This document shows positions 44,783 through 55,391 of a DNA stretch of 64,000 bases, one piece after another. Below the pieces are notes generated by a model. The model searched no databases, was not told the origin of the DNA, and worked only from the letters and a program-made list of their open reading frames with translations. Position numbers and translations under genes: made by a program. The stretch lies in the NCBI GenBank assembly GCA_034401135.1, contig JAWZSP010000009.1, positions 310,001 through 374,000 on the forward strand, in the 5' to 3' direction. The DNA is from Volutella citrinella. Its lineage: Eukaryota > Ascomycota > Sordariomycetes > Hypocreales > Nectriaceae. Numbering within the stretch: the stretch's first letter is position 1; the number at the start of each line of letters is the position of its first letter.

Positions 44783-45204
44783 TTTTTGCCATCTCCTGAG
44801 TTTCCAGTAGTCATGTTACATTATCAAATAGCGATCGCAAGCAGCCGTAGAGTCAGTCGGACTGCGGGCTTGTTTATATAATGCCAGGTACATATATACC
44901 CACCACCTGGGTTTATTAGTTTGTCACGAATAGCGCAAATTTACAATTACCTAAACACCTATCCGCTATATTCTCCATCTCAATGCATAGTCCATTTGTA
45001 TAATACCTCCAAAACGTTAATCCAATAGTTATGAAGTTGCTTGGAATAAGTTTCACTCTTGATTAAAATCCGATGTCATGAGGGTAGAGTCTAGAACGGG
45101 ACTATTGCTCAACTTGTATTAATATGTTCTAAAATGCCGCACGGTAGTAATACAGCAATCTCTTCTGGTGTTATGTCTTTGGCGGCCCTTGAGAGATGAG
45201 CAAC
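44783..45204. other. AT-rich convergent intergenic region
   Basis: Shared 3' region of two convergent genes, AT-rich, with no gene. Confidence 0.6.
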
Positions 45205-46484
45205 TCAAGAATTCACGCTGGCAGAGGACGTAGCCCGTCCGATATCCTGGGCAGACACTTCGCTTTTCGGGTGGCCCGTGTTTGATGTCAACGGCAGCTC
45301 ATCTTCAACATCATGCATCCCCTTCCCTCGTCCCCTAAAGCCCTTCGAATCCTCAATCTTGACCTCGACTTCCGTCCTCCGCTGGATACCGAGCTCGCCG
45401 TGTCCACCCTCAGTCTTTCCCAGGTCCTCATAAGAGTCGCCGGCCACCACCTTGGACATGTGCACCATCTTGGTGGACTGCGGATGGGCCCAAGGAGCCT
45501 GGTCGATGTTACTGCGGTTGCCGCTACGGCCGGTCGGGTTGGAGCCTGATTCCTGCGGGTAGTACTCGTCGGAAGCGCCACGGCTGGCTAGGCGGGTGAT
45601 GAGCTTGGCCATGGACATTTCAATGTTGAGCTTGACCATGTAGGTGACGGGGTGAAACTGGATAAACACGGATTGGTTGGGGAGCCACATCAGACCAATG
45701 AGTAGTGCCTTGGTTCATTAGTATCTAAATGCGGATGGCATGGCGAGGGAATGGATGGCTTACATCCATGCCAATGGATAGCACCATTAGTTTGGCGTTG
45801 AAGGAGATGAGCGGCGCGTATTTCTTCAGGTTATGCTGTTTTAGAAGTCTCTGCTTCACAATGTGCAAGAAATACCAGTTCAGCACACCGTCAAGTGTCA
45901 TGATGAGAAACTTGGACGCCCGGTCCCAGTACTTGTTGATTTCAACAAAGCTATTGCGCACTGTCAGCATTGATCCCATCTTGAGCGACCCATCACACTC
46001 ACACGTCGCTGACCGGGGGGTCGCGGTGAGAAGGAATAAAGATGCAGAAGACGGCAATGTTGATGCAGGTCATGATTCCCGCAGTGCCCCATTTGATCTT
46101 GCTGATGGTCTTGCGGTTTTCGGCAATAATGGCAATTCGGTTGATGATGATTTGCATCAGAAGTTGGACCTGGAACACCCAGAAGAAGAGGACAAAGAAG
46201 AGAATCGTGACGCTTGGCAAGGACGTTAGCATGTAGGTCTTGGCAAGACAGGTGCTCACTTACGACGACGGGACCACTGCATCGATCCAGATCCATCCGA
46301 CGATGCACATGCCCAGGTTGGCGAGGATCTCTCCCCACAGCATGTAGATGTAGGTGCTCCGCAGCGGGTTGCGGTTCCTTCGGGTCTGCTTGATGGCCTC
46401 CCACGTCGTCAAGAAGCCAAACCCAAAGGTGAAACCAAAGGCCATCGCCGCGACCTTGATGTCGCTCACCACGGTAGCAGCCAT
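45205..46484 (-). CDS. Fungal multi-pass integral membrane protein, function unknown
   Basis: Four exons (46484-46264, 46212-46003, 45950-45764, 45708-45205) give 373 residues. Seven hydrophobic segments are visible: VAAMAFGFTFGFGFL, LANLGMCIVGWIWIDAVV, TILFFVLFFWVFQVQLLM, GIMTCINIAVFCIFIP, FLIMTLDGVLNWYFLHIV, FNAKLMVLSIGMDALLIGLM and a last one near FIQFHPVTYMVKL. NRIAIIAENRK and VEINKYWDRASKFLIMT are typical of a widely found fungal seven-helix family without a named role. A soluble tail of about 130 residues follows (EYYPQESGSNP, HMSKVVAGDSYED), rich in charged and Ser residues and probably cytoplasmic. It is convergent with the lectin-like gene. Confidence 0.8.
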
Positions 46485-47967
46485 TGTATCTCTTACTACC
46501 GCGCAGGCGCAATGACGTGCAATGGGCCGGTGGCTCTCCCTAGGCGCTGGGTGGAAGGCTGCCGGAGCAGCGCCTTATGAAAGAATGTCTCGGCCGCGTT
46601 CAATAGGAGCCGGCCATGGCAACTGCTGCGTCTTTCTTCTCCACCAGTTCCCACGCGATGGAGCTCCTAGAGGCTAGAGTCCTAGGTAGCTAGGCCATGG
46701 ACGCCGTCGAGTGGTAGGCTGGCGCTATGTGGCACTCTTGGCCATTGACGGGCCGGTCCCTCGTTGACAATCATTGAATACGAGTCATTGCATTTCATTG
46801 GGGACATGAAAACAACCAAAAGATATGACATCAGCTTGTGTGTGCCTATGCAAATACTGGTCACGCTCCTGCAGCAGCCCCGCGCATGTAGCACGAAACA
46901 CAAGCTATTACGACTCGGCTTGTCATTCTCAATACTCATGAAAAGCAAACCTGCATCCCTCGACACCGTCAATACACACGCAAAGCACAACCCGCGCCTC
47001 CCCTTACCCGCATGCATCCAGCACTGGCGCCTACATGGATAGCTTGCGGCTCCGTGACGGCTCCGATCAAATTATCGGGCCTAATCGCGTTCCAGTCAAG
47101 ATCTAGCGGCCGCTTGCCGAGGTGTCTATCCATCCCTAGTTAGTTGCCCCCAGCGGAACTTATTAGACCGAGCCTAGTTGACGGATCTCATCGCCGCAAG
47201 CTGCTCATCTCCCGAACATCAACCGCTAATTGGTGATGCATCAGGGGGCGGATGCATCTGAGTAGGACGCAGACTGTCCGGCTCCGACAGCGTAGGAAAC
47301 AAGGCCGGGTCAACACGTGCTAACAGCGAGATTTCTTCAATCTTGATAGTGCGGCAGCAATCAAATCTCGTTTGTGACACTCCAGCGTATACTGTGGCGC
47401 TGTACGAGGCATCTAGATCTCTTGGCATATCCTAGGGGCGGTTCAGCTCCATAGCTTGGTCTCCCACGGCGCGGAACTCTTTTGGCGTCAACATATGGAA
47501 TGAGTGACCCAAGTAACGCGTCATCAGAATTTGCGTATCATGCCGCGGCGCTGGAGATATCTTTATTTTATTTCACGAGCCATCAGCTCACTACCACGAT
47601 CGTCGACGAGGGCCCACCCGGATGCAGTGCCGAACCACGGACCCGGGACAGGTAGTCTGGGCACAGGCCTCAACAATTCTCATGCCCGATGTGACGGCGG
47701 ACACGCTCGCTGCTCAGAGGCCCGTCTTCAAAAGCAGCCATGGCCAGCACTGAGCAGGGGTTCATGCAGAAAATCTTGACAAGGTTCCGCTAGCCAGCAC
47801 TAGTCGTTCAGCACTCGACAGGTAACGCGAGATCTCCATCTCCCCGAAGCCACGCACCCTGGGACTGAATGCAACCCACTCCACCGGAGCCACGCCAAAC
47901 TCATGGTGACGAATCGATGCTCTTCTGCTACTCTTCTGGCAGCTGTCTCTCTACACTGCTTATTTCG
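46485..47967. other. Intergenic, no supported gene
   Basis: Promoter of the seven-helix gene at the left and 3' region of the D-lactate dehydrogenase gene at the right; no coding features between. Confidence 0.5.
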
Positions 47968-49976
47968 CTATCTGTCAAAGACCTTGCCCGGGTTCAGGAG
48001 CCAGCTGCGTCTTCTGTTAGTGCCATTCTGCAAGGGGGATGGTCTTGAACAAACTGCGGATCGAGCGTGTCTTTAAGCGACTTCATCAGGCCAATCGTCA
48101 CAGGACCGAGTTCCTTTTCGAGGCAATGCTAGACACTGTCAGCACGTGGTTGGCGTGTGCACGGGTGCGCGCGGACCTTCTTCCCGAGCCCGATGCCGTG
48201 CTCGCCCTGTTGATCTGCATGTCAGCGTGTTCCCCTGACGCTCGTGAGCTAGATGCATTCGGAACATACCGAGACAGTTCCCTCCATCTCCAGCGCTTGT
48301 TCCATCATGGAGTCGACGCATTTCTTGACTGCATCACGATGCTCCTCCTTGTCTGGGTTGTACATCAGTATCTGATGGAAGTTGCCATCGCCGACGTGGC
48401 CAAGCACGCTGTTGCGCAAGCCGAGGTCGCTGGCCCGCTGCTTTGACATCTCTGCGCTATCTCGTTAGCCGTCTCGCCTCTGGGATCCCGCTTGTCGTCC
48501 GCAGCATCGCTCACCAATGAGGCTGGCCATCCGGGATAGTGGCACGGCCACGTCGGTGGACCAGGTCTGGGTGCCCTCGGGCCGGGCTGCGAGGCTGGCC
48601 CAGAGTGCTTGCTTACGAGCCGACCAGAGCGACTGCATCTGCTCCTCGGTGCTAGCCGACTCAAAAGTCCGGCAGCCGTTGCCACTGGCTATATCTCTCG
48701 CCAGCCGCATGCTGTCCTGCACGGCGTCCTCGGAGCCCGAGAATCTGGTTCGGCCAAGTCAGTGTCCACACGGGATGTGGGCCATGCATCACGTACTTGA
48801 GGAATAGCGTTGGGGATTCCTCCCACATTCTGCCTCCCGCGCCTCCATTCTTATTGATGACTTGCATCTGGACGTCGTCCATCAGTTCCAAGGCCGCAAG
48901 TGGAACGCCACGACGCATCATTTTGAATGCGGCATCCGCAGCATCTGTCAGCGTCGGAAATGTTGCCGTCGCCACACCAAAGGCCTCGGGTATGATGGCG
49001 AGCTTCAATGTCGCCTCCGTAATGATCCCCAGGGTCCCTTCAGAGCCAGTGAAGAGGGCCGTGAGATTGTACCCCGCAGAGGTTTTTCGCGGCCGGTGAC
49101 GCGTCTTTACCACGGTCCCATCAGCAAGCACAACAGTCAGGTTTATCACGTAGTCCTTCATGGTGCCATAACGCATCGCATTGGTACCACTACAGTTAGT
49201 AGCAATCATGCCCCCGATCAGCGCCGTGGGGCTTGGATCCAGTGGCAGAAAGAGCCCCGTGCTCTGAATCTCGTCATTAAGGTTGACCCAGTTGACCCCA
49301 GGCTGCACTACGACATCCATGTCTTCGGGGTGGAAGGCCACAATATTATCCATGCGCGATACATCAATAGAGATGCCAGCATGTGGAGCACAAAAGTTGC
49401 CCTCGACGCTTGATCCCGCACCATACGGCACCATTGGTATCAGATATCGGGTGCAGATTTTGGCAATCTGGGAGACCTCTTCTGTGCTTGTGGGCATGAC
49501 AATGGCGACGGGACGAACCTCGGTGTTGGAGGTTGACGCCTCAGAGTAGCCATGCCGCTCCAGCTCGTCAGGGTCAGTGCTGATGCCATCGTCTCCGAGT
49601 AGCACTCGAATCTCTTCGACGGCCTAATTCACCCGTCAGTTGGCCGTCAATGTATCAGGCGGCCATCGCTACCAACTTTTAATGTGGTCTCCCGAGAGGC
49701 ATATCGCTTTGGATTAGCAGACTCGTCTCTCTCGGCATTGGCGATTGTCTGATCCACATGAGACGTATCGGCCGGGTCCTGACGTGAAGATAAGTGGAAG
49801 GCGGCAAAAGAACAAATGCCTCCGCCAATAAACCCTAGGGCCATGCTGGAAAGCCGTGAGGATGTTGAGAGGTCGGGTCGCGAGCGGGCAGCTGAGGAGC
49901 TATGCCGGGTTGCGATGCGGCCGCATGGCCTCAGCAGGATGCGAGGCAAACGAGCCGGAGACATTCGTAATAACAT
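47968..49976 (-). CDS. D-lactate dehydrogenase (cytochrome), mitochondrial
   Basis: FAD enzyme oxidising D-lactate to pyruvate and passing electrons to cytochrome c, in the mitochondrial inner membrane. Seven exons (49976-49677, 49623-48797, 48744-48515, 48451-48270, 48206-48177, 48128-48055, 48004-47968) give 559 residues. An Arg/Ser-rich presequence (RLPRILLRPCGRIATRHSSSAA) is followed by one hydrophobic segment (MALGFIGGGICSFAAFHL). The PCMH FAD domain shows PVAIVMPTSTEEVSQIAK, VPYGAGSSVEGN, VQPGVNW, GGMIATNCSGTNAMRYG and FTGSEGTLGIITEATLKL. The C-terminal oxidase domain has HVGDGNFHQIL, then SGEHGIGLGKKHCL across the 30-base exon 5, and ends LDPHWLLNPGKVFDR. All phases agree. Confidence 0.96.
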
Positions 49977-50819
49977 CTTGCGGCTTCAAGCGACACAATC
50001 ACAGGAATTTGGCTCAATTGACGCGGAAATGGCCATGAATTGGGTTCCTCGAAATTGACTCTCGCATCCGCCTCTGCGCGTAGAATGCCGACCCTGGCCG
50101 GTATTTGCCTTAGTAAGCCGATCCTGCGGAATTACCCCGCAAACCGGTTTGGTTACCCTGTATCCGTACTTCCGCGCGAGAAGCGGTCCAGAGCCGTCGG
50201 GAACGTCTTCTGGGATTATTAAGTTGGGGGCCGTTAAAAGAGGAGGGATGGCCATTGGTACGGGAATCATGTGAGTCTCGGTCCATTGTTGCGGTTGTAT
50301 GTGAGGACCAAATTCAGGGTGAGATGGTTTGAGTGTGACAGCAGCAGAGCACACAATCTTCTACAACTACCAACAACAACGAAAAGAGGCAAGGTAGCCT
50401 GCGCAAAGAGATTAATATCTGAAAATACGTGTGATCTGTCACTTCCTGCTTCTCTAACCAATGGCACCAGGTGCAGCTGGTCTCACTCAAGGATGAAGGC
50501 ATGGCATCAAACACCCGATTGGGGTTAAGCTGAGGAGTTGGGCTACTCCGTTTCTGGAATGTTTCGCCGGGTTACTCAGGATTGAGCTAGCGAACCGTTG
50601 TGAGATGCCTAATGAAGAACAAGGTAGAACTGGACCTAGCATCTGTGCCTCACGCGCTCACATCAAGAGCAAAAAAGGCAATGTTTGACGACAAGCTGCT
50701 CTGCGCAAGGGAGGCCTTGACGGCGTGAGTCAATTCATAAAAGGCCACTGACACCGGTGGCTGTGCTTGACACTGGCAGCTTTTGCATCTTTACAAATCA
50801 CATCAGCAACGACTACACC
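49977..50819. promoter_or_regulatory. Divergent promoter, D-lactate dehydrogenase / arrestin-like gene
   Basis: An 843-base region between the ATG of the dehydrogenase (minus) and the ATG of the arrestin-like gene (plus). No clear element stands out. Confidence 0.4.
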
Positions 50820-51983
50820 ATGTTGAAACGGTTCATCAAAACATCCCAGCCTAAGGCATTGGCTCTTGCCTGGAGAGTGGATAGCCATGCTGCTCCTGCT
50901 ATCTCCGGCTCTGCAGTACCTTGTGAAGTTATTGTCACTACCCACGATCAAGTCTATGTCAAGAAGCTCGCCATTGTCCTGAGATGCCACACTGTCTACA
51001 AGCAGCCAGCCCAGAAGCACTGCGTCAGATGCAAAACCCAATACACAACACTTCAGGCTGCGGTGCCAGTGGAGAGCTCCGAGTTGCGCAAAGGCCAACA
51101 TAGCTTCTCTTTTCTGGCAATCCTACCAAGACATCTACCCGGAACTCTGGACACACCCATTGTGTCCGTTTCCTACGAGTTGGAGGCTGTGGCCTGCTTT
51201 CGCGTTGCGGGGCTTCGTGAGGGCAACTGGCAATCCGAGACTGCAACAAGAATACTGGATGTACAGAGCACATTGCGCACCTTGCAGCCACCTCCCAGCA
51301 CACTGCACACCCCCTTTCCTGCAGGGATCACGGTAACTACGAAGTTGAACCCAGTGCTATGCGCCTCGGACCAAAATACAATAGCGATACGCGTGGCAGG
51401 GCTGCAGACCAAAGACGACGGCAACGGCATTACCATGGCCTGGCGGCTCTGGAAGGGATCATGGACGCTGGAGGAACACTGCGAGTTCAAATCATTCGCA
51501 TGCGAATCCCACTTTCCCCCTCCTGGGCAAGCGGAGCCCGAGTGCAGCAAAACAAGCAATACTCGCCTGTTGCAGACTCGGGAGTTCTACGGCGACATGA
51601 CCGACCAGAGTAGCGACGACGACTTTGCTATTCGCTTCAGCTTCGGTATCCGTCCACGCCGCAAATTCGGCCAGGCGACCAAGGTCAACTCGGCCGTCAA
51701 GTCGTTGGACGGCATAACAATAAACCACTCGCTCAAGGTCGAGCTCGCGCTCATGATGGAGCATTATCCCCACGGGATGCCGCACCTCTCTGTTCGTACC
51801 GGCGTCATGCGAATTCTGCGCCTACCGTACCGGGTGCTCTTGACGGACCGGCCACAACTGGCGATGGATGATTTCAGCGATGACCTCCCTCCGTGCTACC
51901 AAGAAACTGCTGCGAGCCCTCCGAGTTATGCGGAAGACGTGTTTGCGACGAAGGTGGACGAGACAGGTCTGTATGTGAACTAG
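50820..51983 (+). CDS. Alpha-arrestin-like adaptor with PPxY motifs
   Basis: Intronless 387-residue protein from the first ATG of the frame (MLKRFIKTSQ). It has two beta-sandwich halves of arrestin type: an N-half with AVPCEVIVTTHDQVYVKKLAIVL, RKGQHSFSFLAILPRHLPGTL and PIVSVSYELEAVACF, and a C-half with ITVTTKLNPVLCASDQNTIAI and GITINHSLKVELALMM. Near the end are two PPxY-type motifs (LPPCYQET and SPPSYAEDV, about residues 357 and 367), which bind WW domains of Nedd4/Rsp5 ubiquitin ligases. In fungi such adaptors bring membrane transporters to the ligase for endocytosis. The domain call rests on motif order and is not as strong as the PPxY evidence. Confidence 0.75.
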   Translation: MLKRFIKTSQPKALALAWRVDSHAAPAISGSAVPCEVIVTTHDQVYVKKLAIVLRCHTVYKQPAQKHCVRCKTQYTTLQAAVPVESSELRKGQHSFSFLAILPRHLPGTLDTPIVSVSYELEAVACFRVAGLREGNWQSETATRILDVQSTLRTLQPPPSTLHTPFPAGITVTTKLNPVLCASDQNTIAIRVAGLQTKDDGNGITMAWRLWKGSWTLEEHCEFKSFACESHFPPPGQAEPECSKTSNTRLLQTREFYGDMTDQSSDDDFAIRFSFGIRPRRKFGQATKVNSAVKSLDGITINHSLKVELALMMEHYPHGMPHLSVRTGVMRILRLPYRVLLTDRPQLAMDDFSDDLPPCYQETAASPPSYAEDVFATKVDETGLYVN

Positions 51984-52439
51984 CCTTTGGTACTGAAGTG
52001 TGAGCTGGTTCGAAGATATTATCATGCCGTGTTAGCCTGGGCACTCTCATTAGCTTTCAATAATCCCACAGCAATTAATTATCGTTTTCTATTATCTGAA
52101 ATGACGTAGTGCTATATTTTCAGCTCGGTTGATTGCCACCCCTGTGCCAAGGGTTGGTAGTTCGAGTTTCAACAAGGTTGCATCCAACTCCAGGTGGTTC
52201 GATTTTGCTGTTTGAGAAAAAAACACGTGATGTTGGCTTACCCGCCACGAGATTATCTCGCTTCCGTTCACACAATGTTGTCAATTGACCTTTGCGCCCC
52301 TCTGAATTGTTGCCTCGCAGCTACGGCCTACGAAAACTCCTCGCTCGTCATGACAAGGCAAGCCCTGTGCCACTCGACTAGAAACTAGCTCACAGTCCGC
52401 AAGTCTCTTCATAGCCCACGACTTGGGCTTCCCAACGGG
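51984..52439. other. Intergenic
   Basis: Region between two same-strand genes with no supported feature. Confidence 0.5.
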
Positions 52440-54431
52440 ATGGATGCCTTCTCAGACCTCACCAGCGAGGCAGATACGATTCCTTTACCAGAAGATGCAA
52501 CTGAAAAAGCAGCCTATTCCTATGAACCGCTGAAGAGCACAGAAGTCAGACTCTTTCGAGGTATTATCGCAGCCGACAACACCATGCATGGGGAAATCCA
52601 GTCGTTTCCCTTTGCAGAGCCATCTACTGTTTTGCCTCCGTATTGGACACTATCCTACACTTGGGACAAAACACCACCCAACTTCTTTCTAGATATGTGT
52701 GGGAAAAAGCTACCAATTATGGACTCAGTGTTTTATTTTCTGTTCCATATGTCACGGAATCCGCGCGTGTTCAACAAGACATGGTGGTGGATCGATTCTC
52801 TTTGCATTGACCAAAGTAACAACGTGGAGAAAGGATTCCAGGTCGCCATGATGGGTGACATCTATAAAAGGTCGGAAAACGCATATGTTTGGCTAGGCGA
52901 GAAGTCACACAGCAGCAAACGCGCCATCAAGTTCCTATCATGGCTCGGCCAGAATCCAAACAGTTACCTTCCGTCCAACGATCCGCACCTAAGAAGGGAA
53001 CTGCAAATTTTGGACGGAGAATATGCTAGGGAGTGGGCCGCAATAGAGGAGCTCTTTGCTCGGCCGTGGTGGTCAAGAGTGTGGACCTTGCAAGAGTTCA
53101 TTGTTCCTCGAAATGTCAAGATAACGTGTGGTAGCGCCTACATCTCTAGAGAGTACTTGACGCGTGCCCTCCATGGAATACACGATCTGGGGGTCTCGAT
53201 TGACAGCACCACGCAGTGGAGGAGAAACCGAGTCCTGGATTGGTACAACGAAGCCTGCTGCCGCATCCAGCCCAGCTTGTCAGGCCTGACTCTGACGGCA
53301 ACGCTGGCATACTTGGGAGATCACCATGCCACTGATCCGAGAGACCGCATCTATTCCTTGGCGGGTATAGTTAAGGACATGGAACTGGCGGGAAGCCCGG
53401 ACTACTCACAACCCGTTGAGGCGTTATACAACAGGATTGTGCGGGCCTTTATCGAAAAGTACGACAGCTTGGATATTATTTGTTTTGCAACAATTTTCCA
53501 CAGGGGAGATGCTGAGATGGGCAATCGCCTTCCATCTTGGGTACCGGATTGGGGAGAGGAGACGCAGTCACTTGACGTCCCTTTGATGGTATCCCAGAAC
53601 GTTGGCGGCGCGATTGGCAATTTCCGAGCAACGCCGTATCGAATTCAGAAAGCCATCTACTGTGCGCTTCCAGGTTCTACTGCGCAAGTAAGCTTTTCTG
53701 CTGATTTGCGGGAGATGACATGCACCGGCTTCGTGCTGGACACGATCGACGGCTTGACCACCGCACCACAAATATCACGAGCCAACTCCTCAGGATCGCA
53801 GAATGATTTGATCCAGTCCATAGCGCCGCCCAGAAGCGGGGCTGAAAACCTTGGACCATACTCGGATTCCTTCATGGAGCCTATAATGCGCTGTTTGGTT
53901 TTAGATCGTAAGGATTCGTATCTCAGCGTCTATGCCCCCGACGAGTTCATGAACCAGTTTAGGGCCCTTGTGCTTCTCTCTACAACTGGGGGCCTAGGCG
54001 CTGCAAAGGACTTTCAGGACTGGTACGACGCCAACAAAACATTCCTGGTCGATGGCTGCGAGTTGGGTGCGTTTGCAGAGGAATCCGCCCGACGGAATCA
54101 GGACGACGACAAGAAGTACATGTCCGAAGACGAGCTTGTGGGCACTCCCAGTCGCCCCACGTTCTATTCGCGGTTTCACGACACGACCGTGAAGATGGGC
54201 CGTCGGCTTGTCACGACAAACAACTACCAAGTCGCCACTGTGCCGATGAGAGCAAGGCGGGGGGATCTGCTGTGCACCTTGCTTGGCTGCAGCGTGCCTG
54301 TCGTTCTCCGAAAATGCGAAGATGCTGATAGGTACGTATTCATCGGAGAATGCTACGTCGACGGCCTGATGAACGGTGAAAATGTTCTGAACCCTTCAGA
54401 CAACCGCGAGGTCATCTTCAGGATAGTCTAA
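52440..54431 (+). CDS. HET-domain (heterokaryon incompatibility) protein
   Basis: Intronless 663-residue cytosolic protein of the fungal HET family (PF06985), associated with self/non-self recognition and cell death on fusion of unlike hyphae. Blocks of the HET domain are visible in order: PYWTLSYTWD at about residue 67, WWWIDSLCIDQSNNVEKGFQVAMM at about 114 (only part listed as motif: WWIDSLCID), YVWLGEKS, and SRVWTLQEFIVP at about 213. DPRDRIYSLAG lies at about 298. The C-terminal half has VPMRARRGDLLCTLLGCSVPVVL (motif RRGDLLC...LLGC) and FIGECYVDGLMNGE, the usual end of such proteins. No NACHT or other partner domain is fused. HET genes are commonly numerous and polymorphic. Confidence 0.95.
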   Translation: MDAFSDLTSEADTIPLPEDATEKAAYSYEPLKSTEVRLFRGIIAADNTMHGEIQSFPFAEPSTVLPPYWTLSYTWDKTPPNFFLDMCGKKLPIMDSVFYFLFHMSRNPRVFNKTWWWIDSLCIDQSNNVEKGFQVAMMGDIYKRSENAYVWLGEKSHSSKRAIKFLSWLGQNPNSYLPSNDPHLRRELQILDGEYAREWAAIEELFARPWWSRVWTLQEFIVPRNVKITCGSAYISREYLTRALHGIHDLGVSIDSTTQWRRNRVLDWYNEACCRIQPSLSGLTLTATLAYLGDHHATDPRDRIYSLAGIVKDMELAGSPDYSQPVEALYNRIVRAFIEKYDSLDIICFATIFHRGDAEMGNRLPSWVPDWGEETQSLDVPLMVSQNVGGAIGNFRATPYRIQKAIYCALPGSTAQVSFSADLREMTCTGFVLDTIDGLTTAPQISRANSSGSQNDLIQSIAPPRSGAENLGPYSDSFMEPIMRCLVLDRKDSYLSVYAPDEFMNQFRALVLLSTTGGLGAAKDFQDWYDANKTFLVDGCELGAFAEESARRNQDDDKKYMSEDELVGTPSRPTFYSRFHDTTVKMGRRLVTTNNYQVATVPMRARRGDLLCTLLGCSVPVVLRKCEDADRYVFIGECYVDGLMNGENVLNPSDNREVIFRIV

Positions 54432-54624
54432 TACTCTGGGAATATGACTAGGAACCAGTATTAAAAATTGTATTTTATATTGTATCTAAATGAACCCCTA
54501 TGATGCATATTCTGGGAAAACCGGCTTCATGCCCAATCTTCTGTTGTAACATGGCCTCGCGGCCTTGCGGGTCGCCCTTTGGGCCTGTCACGCTTTTTAT
54601 GGGTGCTGACTTAATCACCTGGGA

Positions 54625-55391
54625 TCAAAGTCCCTGCTTGGTACCCTCCTCAAGTTTCCTATCGCTGTCTTCTGCTTGCTGCGCAGAAATGATTGGCTCT
54701 GGCGCCTTGGCGGGTGGTGGCGGCGTTGGCGCCCACCAGAATGTTGGGTACCGCCTCTGAATGTTGTTGGTGATCATGGCAACGACCATCAGGACTGTGG
54801 ACGAAAGCAGCACCACAGCTAGGAAATACCATCCCAGGCGGTTGATGACTGGGTCAACAATGGGCATCAAAGCGGTCGCGCCAGCCGGGGGATGCGTCGT
54901 CTTGGTCGCCAGCATCAGCACGATGGCCGTGGCGGTGGACAAGGATGCGGCAAGCCAGCTCAGCTGCGGGGTAGGGGCATCGTCCTGGAGATTCTGGATG
55001 CGGAAAATGAGGGCGAAGATGATTCCCGTGAAGGCGCTCACGAAGTGGCCGCCATACAAACTCCTGGGTTGCGCCAGAGGAGAGTCGACGAGTCCAAAGA
55101 CCAAGACCGCAGACGCGCCCTACAATAAGTTAGCCAAGGTTCGGATTATTACATGGGTTTGTTTCTTCGTACATAGGAGGCGACGATGGACGGGGTGCCC
55201 TTCTCGATGAAGTATGACGCTTTGCTGAATATGAGTTGTATCACAGCCAGGCCGATGAAGGCACCGATCCAGGCATAGACGTATTGCAGCCAGACGGGAA
55301 TCGGAGCCGGCGGCGAGTCCCGATATCCGAACCACCGAAGGACGAACTTGACGACGGGATTGCGCGTCGCGGCTGGCGAATCTGAGCCCAT
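54625..55391 (-). CDS. HPP-family integral membrane protein
   Basis: Two exons (55391-55173, 55119-54625) give 237 residues. The N-terminus is soluble (MGSDSPAATRNPVVK). Four to five hydrophobic helices follow: VYAWIGAFIGLAVIQLIF, SAVLVFGLVDSPL, FVSAFTGIIFALIF, LSWLAASLSTATAIVLML and LGWYFLAVVLLSSTVLMVVAMI. The family motif HPP is at residues 149-151 in KTTHPPAGATAL, and PRSLYGGH matches the other conserved loop. Some bacterial HPP proteins carry nitrite; in fungi the role is unclear. The C-terminal tail (PTPPPPAKAPEPI) is Pro-rich and cytoplasmic. It is convergent with the HET gene, 190 bases apart. Confidence 0.92.
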
